A stretch of 54,470 nt of DNA from Balneolaceae bacterium (GTDB taxonomy: Bacteria > Bacteroidota > Rhodothermia > Balneolales > Balneolaceae). Every line of letters begins with the position of its first letter. Position 1 is the first letter of the stretch. Below, one piece after another: positions 17,901-26,293 of the stretch. The DNA is taken from positions 1 to 54,470 of the forward strand of contig SLKI01000034.1 in NCBI GenBank assembly GCA_007134695.1, written 5' to 3'. Position numbers and translations under genes: made by a program. Under the pieces are notes generated by a model, which worked only from the letters and a program-made list of their open reading frames with translations, had not been told where the DNA came from and searched no databases.

Positions 17901-19193
17901 AAGGGGTATGACAAAAAAGTGGCCAAGGAGGTGTTCGACAAGATGGCACTTTTTGCCGGATACGGGTTTAACAAGTCCCATTCGGCTGCCTACTCAGTTG
18001 TCGCCTACTACACCATGTACTTCAAGGCAAACTACAAAGAGGAGTTCATGGCGGCGATTCTTTGCCACAACATGAGCGATATCAAGAAGGTCTCATTTTT
18101 TATCGAGGAGTGCCGCCGGATGGAGATCCCGGTCGACCCGCCCAACATCAACACCGCCGAAGCCCGTTTTGCAGCCAAAGAGGGGAGAATCCAGTATGGA
18201 ATGTCGGCGATCAAAGGAGTAGGGTCGAGTGCTGTTGATCATATCGTCGAGATTCGAAACGAAGGCGGAGAATTTACCTCGATCTACGATTTTGCCTCGA
18301 GAATCGATACCAAAACCTGCAATCGCCGAACGATCGAGAGCCTGATTCAGGCCGGCGCGTTCGACACCCTGCATACCAATCGTGCGCAACTGCTTGAGAG
18401 TGTCGATGATATTATGAGTTACGCTTCCCGCAAACAGGAGGAGCAGCGCCTCAACCAGGCAAGCCTCTTTGGTCAGGGCGGTACGGGCAGCAGCGCTCTT
18501 GAAGAGCCGAAACTTCGCGAGTGTAAACCCTGGTCCAATATCAAACGGCTCAACAAAGAACGCGAGCTGATCGGATTCTATTTGAGTGGGCATCCACTCG
18601 ACAGATTCCGAGAGGATATTCGACTCTTCTCCAGTCACGATCTGGATCCAAATACTCTGCAGGAGGTCACCAGTAAATCCAATGTCAGATTTGTAGGTAT
18701 TGTAACAGCCGTCCGGCAGCTGAACGACAGGAAAGGACGCCCTTTCGCATTTCTTACGCTTGAAGACCTCAGGGGCGGCATAGAGGCGATCGCTTTCAAT
18801 GATGTGTTCGACCGGTATCACGGTATGATTCAAACCGATACCATCGTGATGGTCGACGGCCAGCTCGACCGGCGGGATGCGCAGCCGAAAGTGATTATCA
18901 AGTCGATGGATCGGGTGGAGAATCTGCGAGAGAAATTTCAGGATCAGTTGCAGCTCAACCTCAACCTGGAGACCGATTTGGTGACCGACGAGGATCTGCA
19001 TGAGATGGCATCGCTCTTCAGCCGTCATAAGGGGAATACCCCGGTGCGCTTTCTGGTCCACAGCAGTCAATCAGACAAGCCGATACCGTTGAATGTGAGA
19101 AAATTTGTCGTGGAACCGAACAATGAACTGATGACGGGTTTGCGTAACCTGGTTGGCGAAAAGGCGGTTGGGCTGATGCGGACAAAAGAGTAA
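14982..19193 (+). CDS. dnaE: DNA polymerase III alpha subunit with fused N-terminal DEDDh exonuclease
   Basis: 1403 residues; ordinary DnaE has about 1160. Residues 1-190 form a DnaQ-type 3'-5' exonuclease with all DEDDh residues: D6 and E8 (DTET), D105 (HNLEFD), H168 and D173 (HNAAADVEAT). A linker leads to the PHP domain at about 251. Its HVH pair (255, 257) remains, but other metal ligands are altered (SQFSVLQG, LTDLGN, RYQQIFLAKN), so it looks inactive. The polymerase core follows with GPGRGSAAGS and catalytic PDIDIDF (651-657). An HhH/OB-fold C-terminus contains GFYLSGHPLD and the tail OB. The chain probably carries both synthesis and proofreading for chromosome replication. The following gene trxA is 303 bases away. 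Confidence 0.95.
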   Translation: MYLIFDTETTGLPNNYSAPLTDFDNWPRCVQLAWQLHDENGVLISRGDRIIRPDGFTIPFNSEKVHGISTERAKREGVPLDQALDEFGEDLERAHFVIGHNLEFDLNILGSEYLRMERQNPLTEKHPVDTKDDATDYCKLPGGRGKYKWPTLAELHEKLFDIGFEEAHNAAADVEATARCFLELVRIEVIRLRFPSGIEHPGKSPAVRVDPENYMPKVRELQKRGVKTQEVRHQESIDLPEKEEATTDSSFSHLHVHSQFSVLQGTSSVEELVDKAKKDGMPAVALTDLGNMFGTFKFVKAAHEAEIKPILGCECYLVEDRHKKKFTRENRDRRYQQIFLAKNLTGYRNLSELCSLGYIEGYYYKFPRIDKELVERYKGELITTTGGLRGEVPDLILNRGEEVAEEAFCWWHEQFGEDFYVELIRHGLEEEERVNEVLLRFADKYGVEVIATNNVFYLEEEDAKAHDALLCIDNGELIDTPIGRGRGKRFGFPNDQYYFKSQREMRQIFADRPDAIANTQKIVDKIEPIELQRDVILPGYELPEGFENEDEYLRHLSYKGAENRYGEVDDTIRERLDRELGIIAEMGFPGYFLIVQDFIAAAKRMGVYVGPGRGSAAGSVVAYCIGITNIDPFKYDLLFERFLNPERVSMPDIDIDFDDDGRQKVIDYVVEKYGRDQVAHIITFGTMAARSSVRDVARVLDLPLSDADRIAKLVPETIGISLEEAFEQVKELREIRDGEGLEAQTLQMAGTLEGSVRNTGIHAAGIIIAPDKLTNYVPVCTSKDADLYVTQFDGKVIEDAGMLKMDFLGLKTLSILKTTIEMVKLNHGKQYDLDQIPLDDERTFKMCQKGATIGTFQFESDGMRKYLKQLKPTSINDLIAMNALYRPGPMQFIPDYIRRKHGKESVTYPHDDLKEILEPTYGIMIYQEQIMMVAQKMGGYTLGEADVLRRIMGKKKPELLPPEEEKFMKRAVEKGYDKKVAKEVFDKMALFAGYGFNKSHSAAYSVVAYYTMYFKANYKEEFMAAILCHNMSDIKKVSFFIEECRRMEIPVDPPNINTAEARFAAKEGRIQYGMSAIKGVGSSAVDHIVEIRNEGGEFTSIYDFASRIDTKTCNRRTIESLIQAGAFDTLHTNRAQLLESVDDIMSYASRKQEEQRLNQASLFGQGGTGSSALEEPKLRECKPWSNIKRLNKERELIGFYLSGHPLDRFREDIRLFSSHDLDPNTLQEVTSKSNVRFVGIVTAVRQLNDRKGRPFAFLTLEDLRGGIEAIAFNDVFDRYHGMIQTDTIVMVDGQLDRRDAQPKVIIKSMDRVENLREKFQDQLQLNLNLETDLVTDEDLHEMASLFSRHKGNTPVRFLVHSSQSDKPIPLNVRKFVVEPNNELMTGLRNLVGEKAVGLMRTKE

Positions 19194-19303
19194 ACTACGG
19201 CAGAATAACACTCGATCATTGAATCAGGTAAGAATTTCATTTCAGCCCGCATCTGATTAGCAGCAAAGGCTCAAAAGATTCTTCAGTTTGCTAATTGACG
19301 GCC

Positions 19304-19397
19304 CAGCCGGCCGTAATATGATTTGTAGTCAGCCGGTTCATGGGCATTTAGTCAGTAACTAGCCGGAATCAGCCGGATAGTGAGCAGCAATCAGCCG
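19304..19397. repeat. AGCCGG-type short repeats between dnaE and trxA
   Basis: Five copies of (C)AGCCG(G) fall within 94 bases, at about 19304, 19330, 19361, 19370 and 19392, at uneven spacing. No hairpin or reading frame explains them. The rest of the 303-base spacer holds the trxA upstream palindrome and no gene. Meaning unknown; it may be chance enrichment or decayed tandem duplication. Confidence 0.45.
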
Positions 19398-19425
19398 CAT
19401 AAGGAAAAGCGATATGCGCAAGTGG

Positions 19426-19444
19426 CAAAATAAGCGTTATTTTG
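19426..19444. promoter_or_regulatory. perfect 8-bp palindrome upstream of trxA
   Basis: CAAAATAAGCGTTATTTTG has 8-base arms and a 3-base centre and lies 52 bases upstream of the trxA ATG. Its position fits an operator or promoter-proximal site. It has no T-run and so is not an obvious terminator for dnaE. Confidence 0.45.
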
Positions 19445-19496
19445 AGTAGCAAATTTAATCAAACCGTAGATACAGTAACACAACGCAAGATATATC

Positions 19497-19823
19497 ATGT
19501 CAAAACCGATAGAGTTTACAGACAACAATTTTGAAAATGAGGTAGAGAACTCGAACCAGCCCGTACTGGTTGATTTTTGGGCAGAATGGTGCGGGCCCTG
19601 CCGGATGGTCGGACCGGTTGTCGAAGAGCTGGCCGGCGAATTTGAAGGCAAGGCGAAAGTTGGAAAGGTCAATGTCGATCACAATCCGCAGGTTTCGGTC
19701 AAGTATGGAATTCGCAGTATACCGTCCCTGCTTATTTTTAAAAATGGAGAAGTAGTGGATCAGATTATCGGAGCCGTTCCGAAGAATCAGATCAAGAGCA
19801 AACTTGAAGCTCAGCTTAATTGA
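19497..19823 (+). CDS. trxA: thioredoxin
   Basis: 108 residues, the standard length. Active-site WCGPC lies in VDFWAEWCGPCRMVGP, and the conserved cis-Pro region is IRSIPSLLIFKNGE. It is a cytoplasmic disulphide reductase serving ribonucleotide reductase, peroxiredoxins and methionine sulphoxide reductases. It appears monocistronic: a palindrome lies before it and a strong terminator after it. Confidence 0.97.
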   Translation: MSKPIEFTDNNFENEVENSNQPVLVDFWAEWCGPCRMVGPVVEELAGEFEGKAKVGKVNVDHNPQVSVKYGIRSIPSLLIFKNGEVVDQIIGAVPKNQIKSKLEAQLN

Positions 19824-19939
19824 GAGATCGAGTAGATCTGCAATTGCAGAATTTGCCGAGAGATACCGGGCAAACGGGTTAGTGGCTGTTTTGTCAAAAG
19901 TTTAAACCGGCGGCATTCGACTCCATGGTTGAGGAGCAG

Positions 19940-19976
19940 AAAAAGCGGTGCATTCCACAGATGTATCGCTTTTTTT
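19940..19976 (+). terminator. Rho-independent terminator after trxA
   Basis: AAAAAGCGGTGCAT (19940-19953) pairs with ATGTATCGCTTTTTT (from 19961) around the loop TCCACAG, using a G-T wobble, and ends in a seven-T run. It separates trxA from the RND operon. The rest of the 300-base spacer shows nothing else clear. Confidence 0.8.
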
Positions 19977-20123
19977 GTGTCGATAACCCAAAGAAATACA
20001 AATTTTTGCAACTTTTCTCTTGCCGTTGGAAAACGATCTGGTGATCTTCTTCGTTTTTATCAAAACTTCGGGATCCGAATCTTCAGGAGGATTCCCGCGA
20101 TTTTTATCCTGCATCAATAACCC

Positions 20124-21203
20124 ATGACGATTAAACGAATTCTGATTTACGGCTTGTTTCTGCTGGCCCTCGGGGTGCTGGCCTGGCCCAAAGTTCATCC
20201 GCTTTTAAGCACCACGGCCGACAATACAGAAGAAAGTCAATCACAAAACCGACTTCCTGTTGAAGCGGTCACTCTGGAACCTGAGGTTCTGGAAGATATC
20301 ATCTATTCAAGCGGCTCACTTCGAGCCAACGAGGTCGTAGATCTGAGAGCGGAGATGGCCGGAATGGTTACAGAAATACTTTTTGAGGAAGGCCGGCCCG
20401 TTGAACAGGGGCAGTTGTTGCTCAAGATCAACGACAATGAATTACAGGCTCAGCGGCGGAGAGCTCAATTTCAGCTCAATCTGGCAGAGCAAAGGGAAGT
20501 CCGGCAACAGCGGCTTCTCGAGAGAGGCGGTGTAAGTCAGGAGGAGTATGACGAAACGGTGAATCAGGTTAATGTACTACGTTCCGAGCTGGAGCTGATC
20601 GATGCACAGATCGAAAAGACCGAGATCCGGGCGCCGTTTGACGGGCATATCGGATTAAAATTTATCAGCCCGGGCAGCTTTATTACGTCGGAGACGAACA
20701 TTGCCACATTAAATGACATTTCGCAGGTGAAGATCGATTTCTCCATCCCCGAGCGTTACGTAACCCGGGTTGATGTGGGAGACCGGATCGAGTTTACTGT
20801 ACAAGGCTACGATTCCACTTTTGTAGGTGAGGTGTATGCTGTAGAACCGAGAATTGACGATCAGACACGTACACTCAGAATCAGAGCTATCAGCGACAAC
20901 CCCGATCGGATGCTGGTACCGGGCGCATTCGCAAATATCGAACTGATCCTGGAAACAATCGACAACGCTTTGATGATCCCCGCTATAGCCGTACTTCCTG
21001 AACTCAACAGGCAGAAGGTGTTTGTCTATAACAACGGTGTAGCCGAAGAGAGGGAAGTCACAACTGGAATCCGAACCGATCGTGCCGTACAGGTTGTTGA
21101 AGGGCTGGCGCCCGGTGATACTGTTTTAACGACGGGATTGCTGCAGGTTCGCCCCGGAATGCCGGTAGATTTGACACAAGTTACAAATTCCAGCCACCGA
21201 TGA
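20124..21203 (+). CDS. RND efflux membrane-fusion (periplasmic adaptor) subunit
   Basis: 359 residues. An N-terminal membrane/signal segment (IYGLFLLALGVLAW) is followed by a lipoyl half (VVDLRAEMAGMVTEILFEEG), a short coiled-coil hairpin (about 105-165), the second lipoyl half (IRAPFDGHIGL), then beta-barrel and membrane-proximal domains. This is the HlyD_D23/AcrA architecture with a shorter hairpin, as in MdtA-like adaptors. It bridges the inner-membrane pump and the outer-membrane channel encoded next. Its TGA overlaps the pump ATG by 4 bases. Confidence 0.92.
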   Translation: MTIKRILIYGLFLLALGVLAWPKVHPLLSTTADNTEESQSQNRLPVEAVTLEPEVLEDIIYSSGSLRANEVVDLRAEMAGMVTEILFEEGRPVEQGQLLLKINDNELQAQRRRAQFQLNLAEQREVRQQRLLERGGVSQEEYDETVNQVNVLRSELELIDAQIEKTEIRAPFDGHIGLKFISPGSFITSETNIATLNDISQVKIDFSIPERYVTRVDVGDRIEFTVQGYDSTFVGEVYAVEPRIDDQTRTLRIRAISDNPDRMLVPGAFANIELILETIDNALMIPAIAVLPELNRQKVFVYNNGVAEEREVTTGIRTDRAVQVVEGLAPGDTVLTTGLLQVRPGMPVDLTQVTNSSHR

Positions 21204-24200
21204 GACTGACCTCACTAAGTATCCGCCGACCGGTCCTGGCATCGGTCATGTCGATTGTGATCGTGCTGTTCGGGGTCATCGCTTTTTTCCTTCTGGGTGT
21301 TCGGGAATATCCGTCTGTCGACCCGCCGGTCGTAACGGTACAGACTGACTACGTAGGGGCAAATGCCGATGTGATCGAATCTCAGATTACCGAACCGCTT
21401 GAAGAATCGCTCAACGCGGTTGCGGGAATCCGGACTCTCTCGTCGGTCAGCCGGGAGGGAGCCAGCAGCATCACTATCGAATTTGACGTTGAGATGGATC
21501 TTGAAGCAGCGGCAAATGATGTGAGAGACCGGGTAGCCAGGGCGCAGCGATTTTTACCGGCTGATGCGGAACCACCTACGGTAACCAAGGCGGATGCCGA
21601 CGCTTTTCCGATCATTTTTCTCAACGTCAACAGCGAGAGTAGAAATCTGCTGGATCTGACCGCGATTGCGGAGAATATATTCAAGGAGCAGCTTCAAACG
21701 ATTCCCGGTGTCAGCGAAATTCGGGTCTGGGGTTCCCGTCAGTACGCTATGAGGCTCTGGATGGACCCGCTCAGGCTGGCCGCCTACGGGCTTACACCGC
21801 TCGATGTACAACAGGCGCTCAATCGTGAAAATATCGAGCTGCCCTCCGGACGAATCGAAGGGCTGACTACCGAGCTGACGGTTCGGACGATGGGGCGGAT
21901 GACCACCCCCGAAGAGTTTAACAATCTGATCATCACCGAATCGAACGGCAATGTGGTTCGATTTCGGGATATTGGAACGGCAGAGCTGGGGGCTCAAAAT
22001 GAACGGACGGTCCTGAAACGAAATGGTGTACCGATGGTCGGCGTGGTGGTGATACCCCAGCCGGGATCGAATCAGATCAATATTGCTGATGAATTCCATG
22101 AACGCGTAGAGCGAATCAAGACGGATCTGCCGGAGGATATCGAGCTGGCCATCGGATTTGATTCCACGGAGTACATACGGGATTCGATCGCCGAAGTGCA
22201 GCAGACAATATTTATCGCGTTCGCTCTGGTGATTTTGATCATTTTCCTCTTTTTGCGCGATTGGCGCACGACTCTGATTCCGATTATCGTGATTCCGATT
22301 GCGCTGATCGGCTCCTTTTTTATTATGTATCTGGCCGGGTTTTCGATCAATGTTCTCACGTTATTGGCCATTGTCCTGTCGATCGGCCTGGTGGTGGATG
22401 ATGCGATCATCGTTCTGGAGAATATCTACGCCAAAATGGAGATGGGGCTGCCCAATATCGAAGCGGGAATCCTCGGCTCCAGAGAGATCTTTTTTGCTAT
22501 TATTGCGACTTCGCTCGCCCTGATTTCGGTCTTCATGCCGATTCTATTCCTGGGCGGAAATACCGGCCGTCTCTTCCGGGAGTTTGGTGTGGTGATTGCC
22601 GGGGCGGTTGCCATCTCGTCGTTTGTCGCGCTTACGCTCACCCCGATGCTTTCGACCAAGATCCTTCAGAAGAGTGATCGCAAAAGCAGATTTTACGAGG
22701 CAACGGAACCATTCTTTCAATGGCTTAACCGGAAATATAAAACATCACTGGATGCATTTATGGAGCGGCGCTGGCTTGCATTTGTAGTGATCGCCATGGC
22801 TGCAATCATCGGTATCTGGATCAATTCAATCCTGCCGCGCGAAATTGCACCGATGGAAGATCGCGGTCAGATGCGGATCGCTTCGACCGCTCCCGAAGGC
22901 GCAACATATGAGTATATGGATGCCTATGTGGATGACCTTATTGGAACTGTCCGCGAGCATGTTCCCGAGCTCCTTGCGATCAACACCGTCACCTCGCCCG
23001 GGTTTGGTGCGATTGGTGCGGTCAATTCCGCATTCGGATTTATCAGCCTGGTCGACCGGCGCGACCGGGATCGTTCACAGCAAGAGATTGCCGATATGCT
23101 GTCTGAAAAACTGGGAGAATTGACTGGTGCCCAGACTTTTGTTTCCCAGCCACAGTCGATCGGCCAGCGACGAGGTGGTTTACCGGTGCAGTATGTGCTG
23201 CAGACACAGTCTCTGGACAACCTGAATGAGATCATTCCCATATTTCTCGATGAAGTGAATAATCATCCGGTATTCACATTCGGGGATGTGAATCTGAAGT
23301 TCAACCGTCCCGAGCTCCAGGTAAATATCGATCGGAATCGCGCCCGGTCTCTGGGAGTCTCGACCGGGGATATAGCCCAGACATTGCAACTGTCTCTCAG
23401 CGGAACTCGTTTCGGTTTCTTTATCATGGACTCCAAACAGTACTGGGTGATCGGACAGATGCAGCGAGACCGGCGAAACGAGCCGATCGATCTGCGCTCC
23501 ATTCATGTACGAAACGACCGGGGTGAATTGATTCAACTGGATAACCTGGTCGAAGTCACCGAAAGCAGTGCGCCGCCGCAGCTCTATCGGTTTAATCGAT
23601 ACGTTTCGGCAACCATCTCTGCTGCTCTGGCTCCCGGATATACCATTGGAGACGGAATCGATGCCATGGATGAAATTGCTGCAAATGTGCTTGACGAACG
23701 ATTTGTGACCGACCTTGCCGGCGCGTCGAGAGATTTTGCCGAAAGCGCCGCAGCAATCGGGCTCATATTTATTTTTGCAATCGTCCTGGTCTACCTGGTA
23801 CTGGCCGCCCAGTTCGAGAGCTTCCGTGATCCATTTATCATACTATTTACCGTACCACTTGCCCTGTTCGGATCTCTATTGGCACTCTGGTATTTTAACG
23901 AATCGCTCAACATCTTCAGCCAGATCGGGATGATCATGCTGATCGGCCTGGTGACCAAGAACGGTATCCTGATCGTGGAATTCGCCAATCAGCGACAGGA
24001 AGAGGGGATGGGGCTCGTCGAATCGATCAAAGATGCGGCAGCCGTCCGTTTCCGTCCAATTCTGATGACCACTTTATCTACCGTGCTTGGTGTATTGCCG
24101 ATCGCACTGGCCTTTGGTGCGGGATCGGAAAGCCGCATCTCGATGGGTATCGCTGTTATCTTCGGTTTGATCGTCGGAAGTTTCCTCTCACTTTATGTGA

Positions 24201-24304
24201 TACCGGCCATCTACACCTACTTTGCTTCTGAGAAGAAACTGATCGAGGTTGACGAAGAACGGTTGAAGAAAGCTGAAGAACTCCAAGTAACCTCTCTGAA
24301 ATGA
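21200..24304 (+). CDS. RND multidrug efflux pump (AcrB/HAE-1 family)
   Basis: 1034 residues with the duplicated 6-TM plus large periplasmic loop layout of AcrB. Proton-relay residues are present: paired Asp in TM4 (GLVVDDAIIVLENI) and Lys in TM10 (IGLVTKNGILIVEFAN). The N-terminus SIRRPVLASVMSIVIV and motif GVREYPSVDPP are typical of HAE-1. It is a drug/proton antiporter exporting hydrophobic or amphiphilic compounds; the substrate cannot be read from sequence. It is coupled by 4-base ATGA overlaps to both the adaptor upstream and the channel downstream. Confidence 0.95.
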   Translation: MRLTSLSIRRPVLASVMSIVIVLFGVIAFFLLGVREYPSVDPPVVTVQTDYVGANADVIESQITEPLEESLNAVAGIRTLSSVSREGASSITIEFDVEMDLEAAANDVRDRVARAQRFLPADAEPPTVTKADADAFPIIFLNVNSESRNLLDLTAIAENIFKEQLQTIPGVSEIRVWGSRQYAMRLWMDPLRLAAYGLTPLDVQQALNRENIELPSGRIEGLTTELTVRTMGRMTTPEEFNNLIITESNGNVVRFRDIGTAELGAQNERTVLKRNGVPMVGVVVIPQPGSNQINIADEFHERVERIKTDLPEDIELAIGFDSTEYIRDSIAEVQQTIFIAFALVILIIFLFLRDWRTTLIPIIVIPIALIGSFFIMYLAGFSINVLTLLAIVLSIGLVVDDAIIVLENIYAKMEMGLPNIEAGILGSREIFFAIIATSLALISVFMPILFLGGNTGRLFREFGVVIAGAVAISSFVALTLTPMLSTKILQKSDRKSRFYEATEPFFQWLNRKYKTSLDAFMERRWLAFVVIAMAAIIGIWINSILPREIAPMEDRGQMRIASTAPEGATYEYMDAYVDDLIGTVREHVPELLAINTVTSPGFGAIGAVNSAFGFISLVDRRDRDRSQQEIADMLSEKLGELTGAQTFVSQPQSIGQRRGGLPVQYVLQTQSLDNLNEIIPIFLDEVNNHPVFTFGDVNLKFNRPELQVNIDRNRARSLGVSTGDIAQTLQLSLSGTRFGFFIMDSKQYWVIGQMQRDRRNEPIDLRSIHVRNDRGELIQLDNLVEVTESSAPPQLYRFNRYVSATISAALAPGYTIGDGIDAMDEIAANVLDERFVTDLAGASRDFAESAAAIGLIFIFAIVLVYLVLAAQFESFRDPFIILFTVPLALFGSLLALWYFNESLNIFSQIGMIMLIGLVTKNGILIVEFANQRQEEGMGLVESIKDAAAVRFRPILMTTLSTVLGVLPIALAFGAGSESRISMGIAVIFGLIVGSFLSLYVIPAIYTYFASEKKLIEVDEERLKKAEELQVTSLK

Positions 24305-25761
24305 ATCTTTTTAATTTGCTGCTCTTCCTCTCACTGTTGATGCCGGGGGATGTGAAGTCTGCTGCAGGCCTAAACTGCACCACGGACTCCAGTAACCAGG
24401 CCTACTCTGTAGACTTCGAGAGTCCGGTCTGCATCGGAGCTCATAGTGATAAAAAATACACTTCAATTTTCATTAACCCGAATTCAACTACCACAGATAC
24501 ACTTGAAAAAACTCTGACGCTCGACGAAGCGATACGAATCAGCCTGGAAAATAATTACGGCATTCAAATCCAGAGAAACCGGGCGGAGATCGCCTCCAAC
24601 AACCGGACGCTCGGTAACGCCGGATTTCTACCGACGCTCACAGCCAACGGCTCCCGCAGCGGGAGTGTAGAGGATAGCCGCTTTGAGCTTGCAGGTGCCG
24701 ATGAAGTGAGTGAAAACCTGGGTGCAAGATCTACGTTTACAAACGCCGGCATCAACCTCAGCTGGACCCTTTTTGACGGGATGCAGATGTTTATCGGTTA
24801 CGACCGGCTCGGAGAGCTTGAGCAGCTTGGCGAGGAGGAGTTCAGGCTGAACCTGGAGCTTCTTGTTGAGCAGGTAATAACCGCTTATTCCGATGTGAAC
24901 CGTGTTCGTGATCAGCTTGAGGTGATTGAATCGTCGATCGAGATTACGCGGGAGCGAATTGAGATTGCGGAAACAAAACTGGATCTGGGTACTGGATCCG
25001 AATATGAGCTATTGCAGGCGAGAACCGATCTCAATGCCGACAGGGCAGCACTTCTTCGGGAGGAGAATCGGCTGGAAGCTGCCCGCATCCGCCTCAATGA
25101 ACTACTGGCCAGAGACCCACTCATGGTGTTTGAGACCTCTTCGGAACTGGCGTTAAACCGTCAGCTTACCTATGATGAACTTTATAACAGAATGGTTGAG
25201 GAGAATGCTTCATTGCAGATGGCACGGATCGAAAGCCGGATTGCCGAACTGGAACTTAGGGAGATCCGGGGTTCTCGCCTGCCGGAGCTTGAGCTGACCA
25301 GCGGATATAGTTATAGCCGAACCGACGGGGGCGGCGGTTTTTTACTGTTTAATGAAACCCAGGGGTTCAATGTCGGAATTACTGCCCGCATCAACCTGTT
25401 CGACGGGTTTAACAACCGGCTTCGGGTGCAAAATGCAGAGATAAACCGCAAGAATAGCGAGCTTTTTGTTGAGGATGAGCTAAACAGGCTTGAAGCAACG
25501 TTTGCCCGGGCGTTTCGAGACTATGAAAACACCCTGGAACTTGTGGATCTTGAACAGGAGAATCTCGGGGTGGCCGAAGAGACTTTGGATATTGCCCTGG
25601 AGCGTTTTCGTCTGGGTGCGATCAGCAATCTGGAGTTTCGGGAGGCTCAGAGGGCCCTGTTAAACGCCGAAAACAGGCTGATTGAAGCGATATTTGAGGC
25701 AAAACTGGCAGAAACGGAACTGCTGAGGTTGAGCGGGGTGCTGCAGCATATCGGGCTGTAA
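24301..25761 (+). CDS. TolC-family outer-membrane channel
   Basis: 486 residues. A signal peptide (MNLFNLLLFLSLLMPGDVKSA) is followed by two structural repeats rich in long amphipathic helices (TLDEAIRISLENNYGIQIQRNRA; FNVGITARINLFDGFNNR), the usual TolC/OEP pattern with NLFDG strands. It completes a tripartite efflux system with the two genes before it and starts inside the pump's stop codon. There is no lipobox at the predicted cleavage site. No regulator gene is adjacent, so control of the operon is not evident. Confidence 0.93.
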   Translation: MNLFNLLLFLSLLMPGDVKSAAGLNCTTDSSNQAYSVDFESPVCIGAHSDKKYTSIFINPNSTTTDTLEKTLTLDEAIRISLENNYGIQIQRNRAEIASNNRTLGNAGFLPTLTANGSRSGSVEDSRFELAGADEVSENLGARSTFTNAGINLSWTLFDGMQMFIGYDRLGELEQLGEEEFRLNLELLVEQVITAYSDVNRVRDQLEVIESSIEITRERIEIAETKLDLGTGSEYELLQARTDLNADRAALLREENRLEAARIRLNELLARDPLMVFETSSELALNRQLTYDELYNRMVEENASLQMARIESRIAELELREIRGSRLPELELTSGYSYSRTDGGGGFLLFNETQGFNVGITARINLFDGFNNRLRVQNAEINRKNSELFVEDELNRLEATFARAFRDYENTLELVDLEQENLGVAEETLDIALERFRLGAISNLEFREAQRALLNAENRLIEAIFEAKLAETELLRLSGVLQHIGL

Positions 25762-25810
25762 GATTGCCGCCCAGGTGTGTATTCAAGTGTTACAGAGAGT
25801 CCGGAGTAGT

Positions 25811-25851
25811 GGAGCAAGTATTTGAGTGGCGGAGCAAGAATTTGGAGAGGC
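25811..25851. repeat. 21-bp tandem duplication between tolC-like gene and RsbW-like gene
   Basis: GGAGCAAGTATTTGAGTGGC and GGAGCAAGAATTTGGAGAGGC lie head to tail in the 94-base convergent spacer. One of several short tandem duplications in the window. No hairpin is seen. Confidence 0.6.
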
Positions 25852-25855
25852 CGGC

Positions 25856-26260
25856 TCAGGGCCTTTTGAATTTCATGATGACCAGGCGGCCTTCGTCTCC
25901 ATAATTCACTTTGTCTGCAAACTCTTCGATGAGAAAGATGCCGCGGCCGCCGGGATTTAGCAGATTCTCATCTTTGGTCGGATCGGGGAGATCATCCGGA
26001 TTGAACCCTTCCCCTTCGTCCTTTACCTGAATTTCCACCCAGTTGCTGGTTATATCGACGACTATTGAGACGAGCTTCTTGTTGTTCTCTTTGTTTCCGT
26101 GGACGATAGCGTTGGTGGCCGCTTCGCTCAGGGCGAGCATGATTTTTTCTTTCAATTCATTTTTCAGCCCGGCCCGGTTGGCTACCGACTCTACAAAATC
26201 GGGCACTTTTTCGGTTTCCGAGAACGTCGATTTGAGTTCCAGCTCGTACGTTGAGGACAT
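25856..26260 (-). CDS. RsbW-like anti-sigma/serine kinase ATP-binding protein
   Basis: 134 residues, a bare HATPase_c_2 (GHKL) domain: N-box EAATNAIVHGNKEN, G1 box VKDEGEGFNPDDLP and G2 box GGRGIFLIEEFADKV. Proteins of this type phosphorylate STAS-domain antagonists and/or hold sigma factors in partner-switching pathways. No STAS protein, PP2C phosphatase or sigma factor gene is next to it, so its partners are elsewhere or it works differently. It is 33 bases downstream of gdhA on the same strand and probably co-transcribed. Confidence 0.85.
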   Translation of the reverse strand: MSSTYELELKSTFSETEKVPDFVESVANRAGLKNELKEKIMLALSEAATNAIVHGNKENNKKLVSIVVDITSNWVEIQVKDEGEGFNPDDLPDPTKDENLLNPGGRGIFLIEEFADKVNYGDEGRLVIMKFKRP

Positions 26261-26293
26261 GACGATTTTTAAAGTTCACAAGAGCAACCGGGA

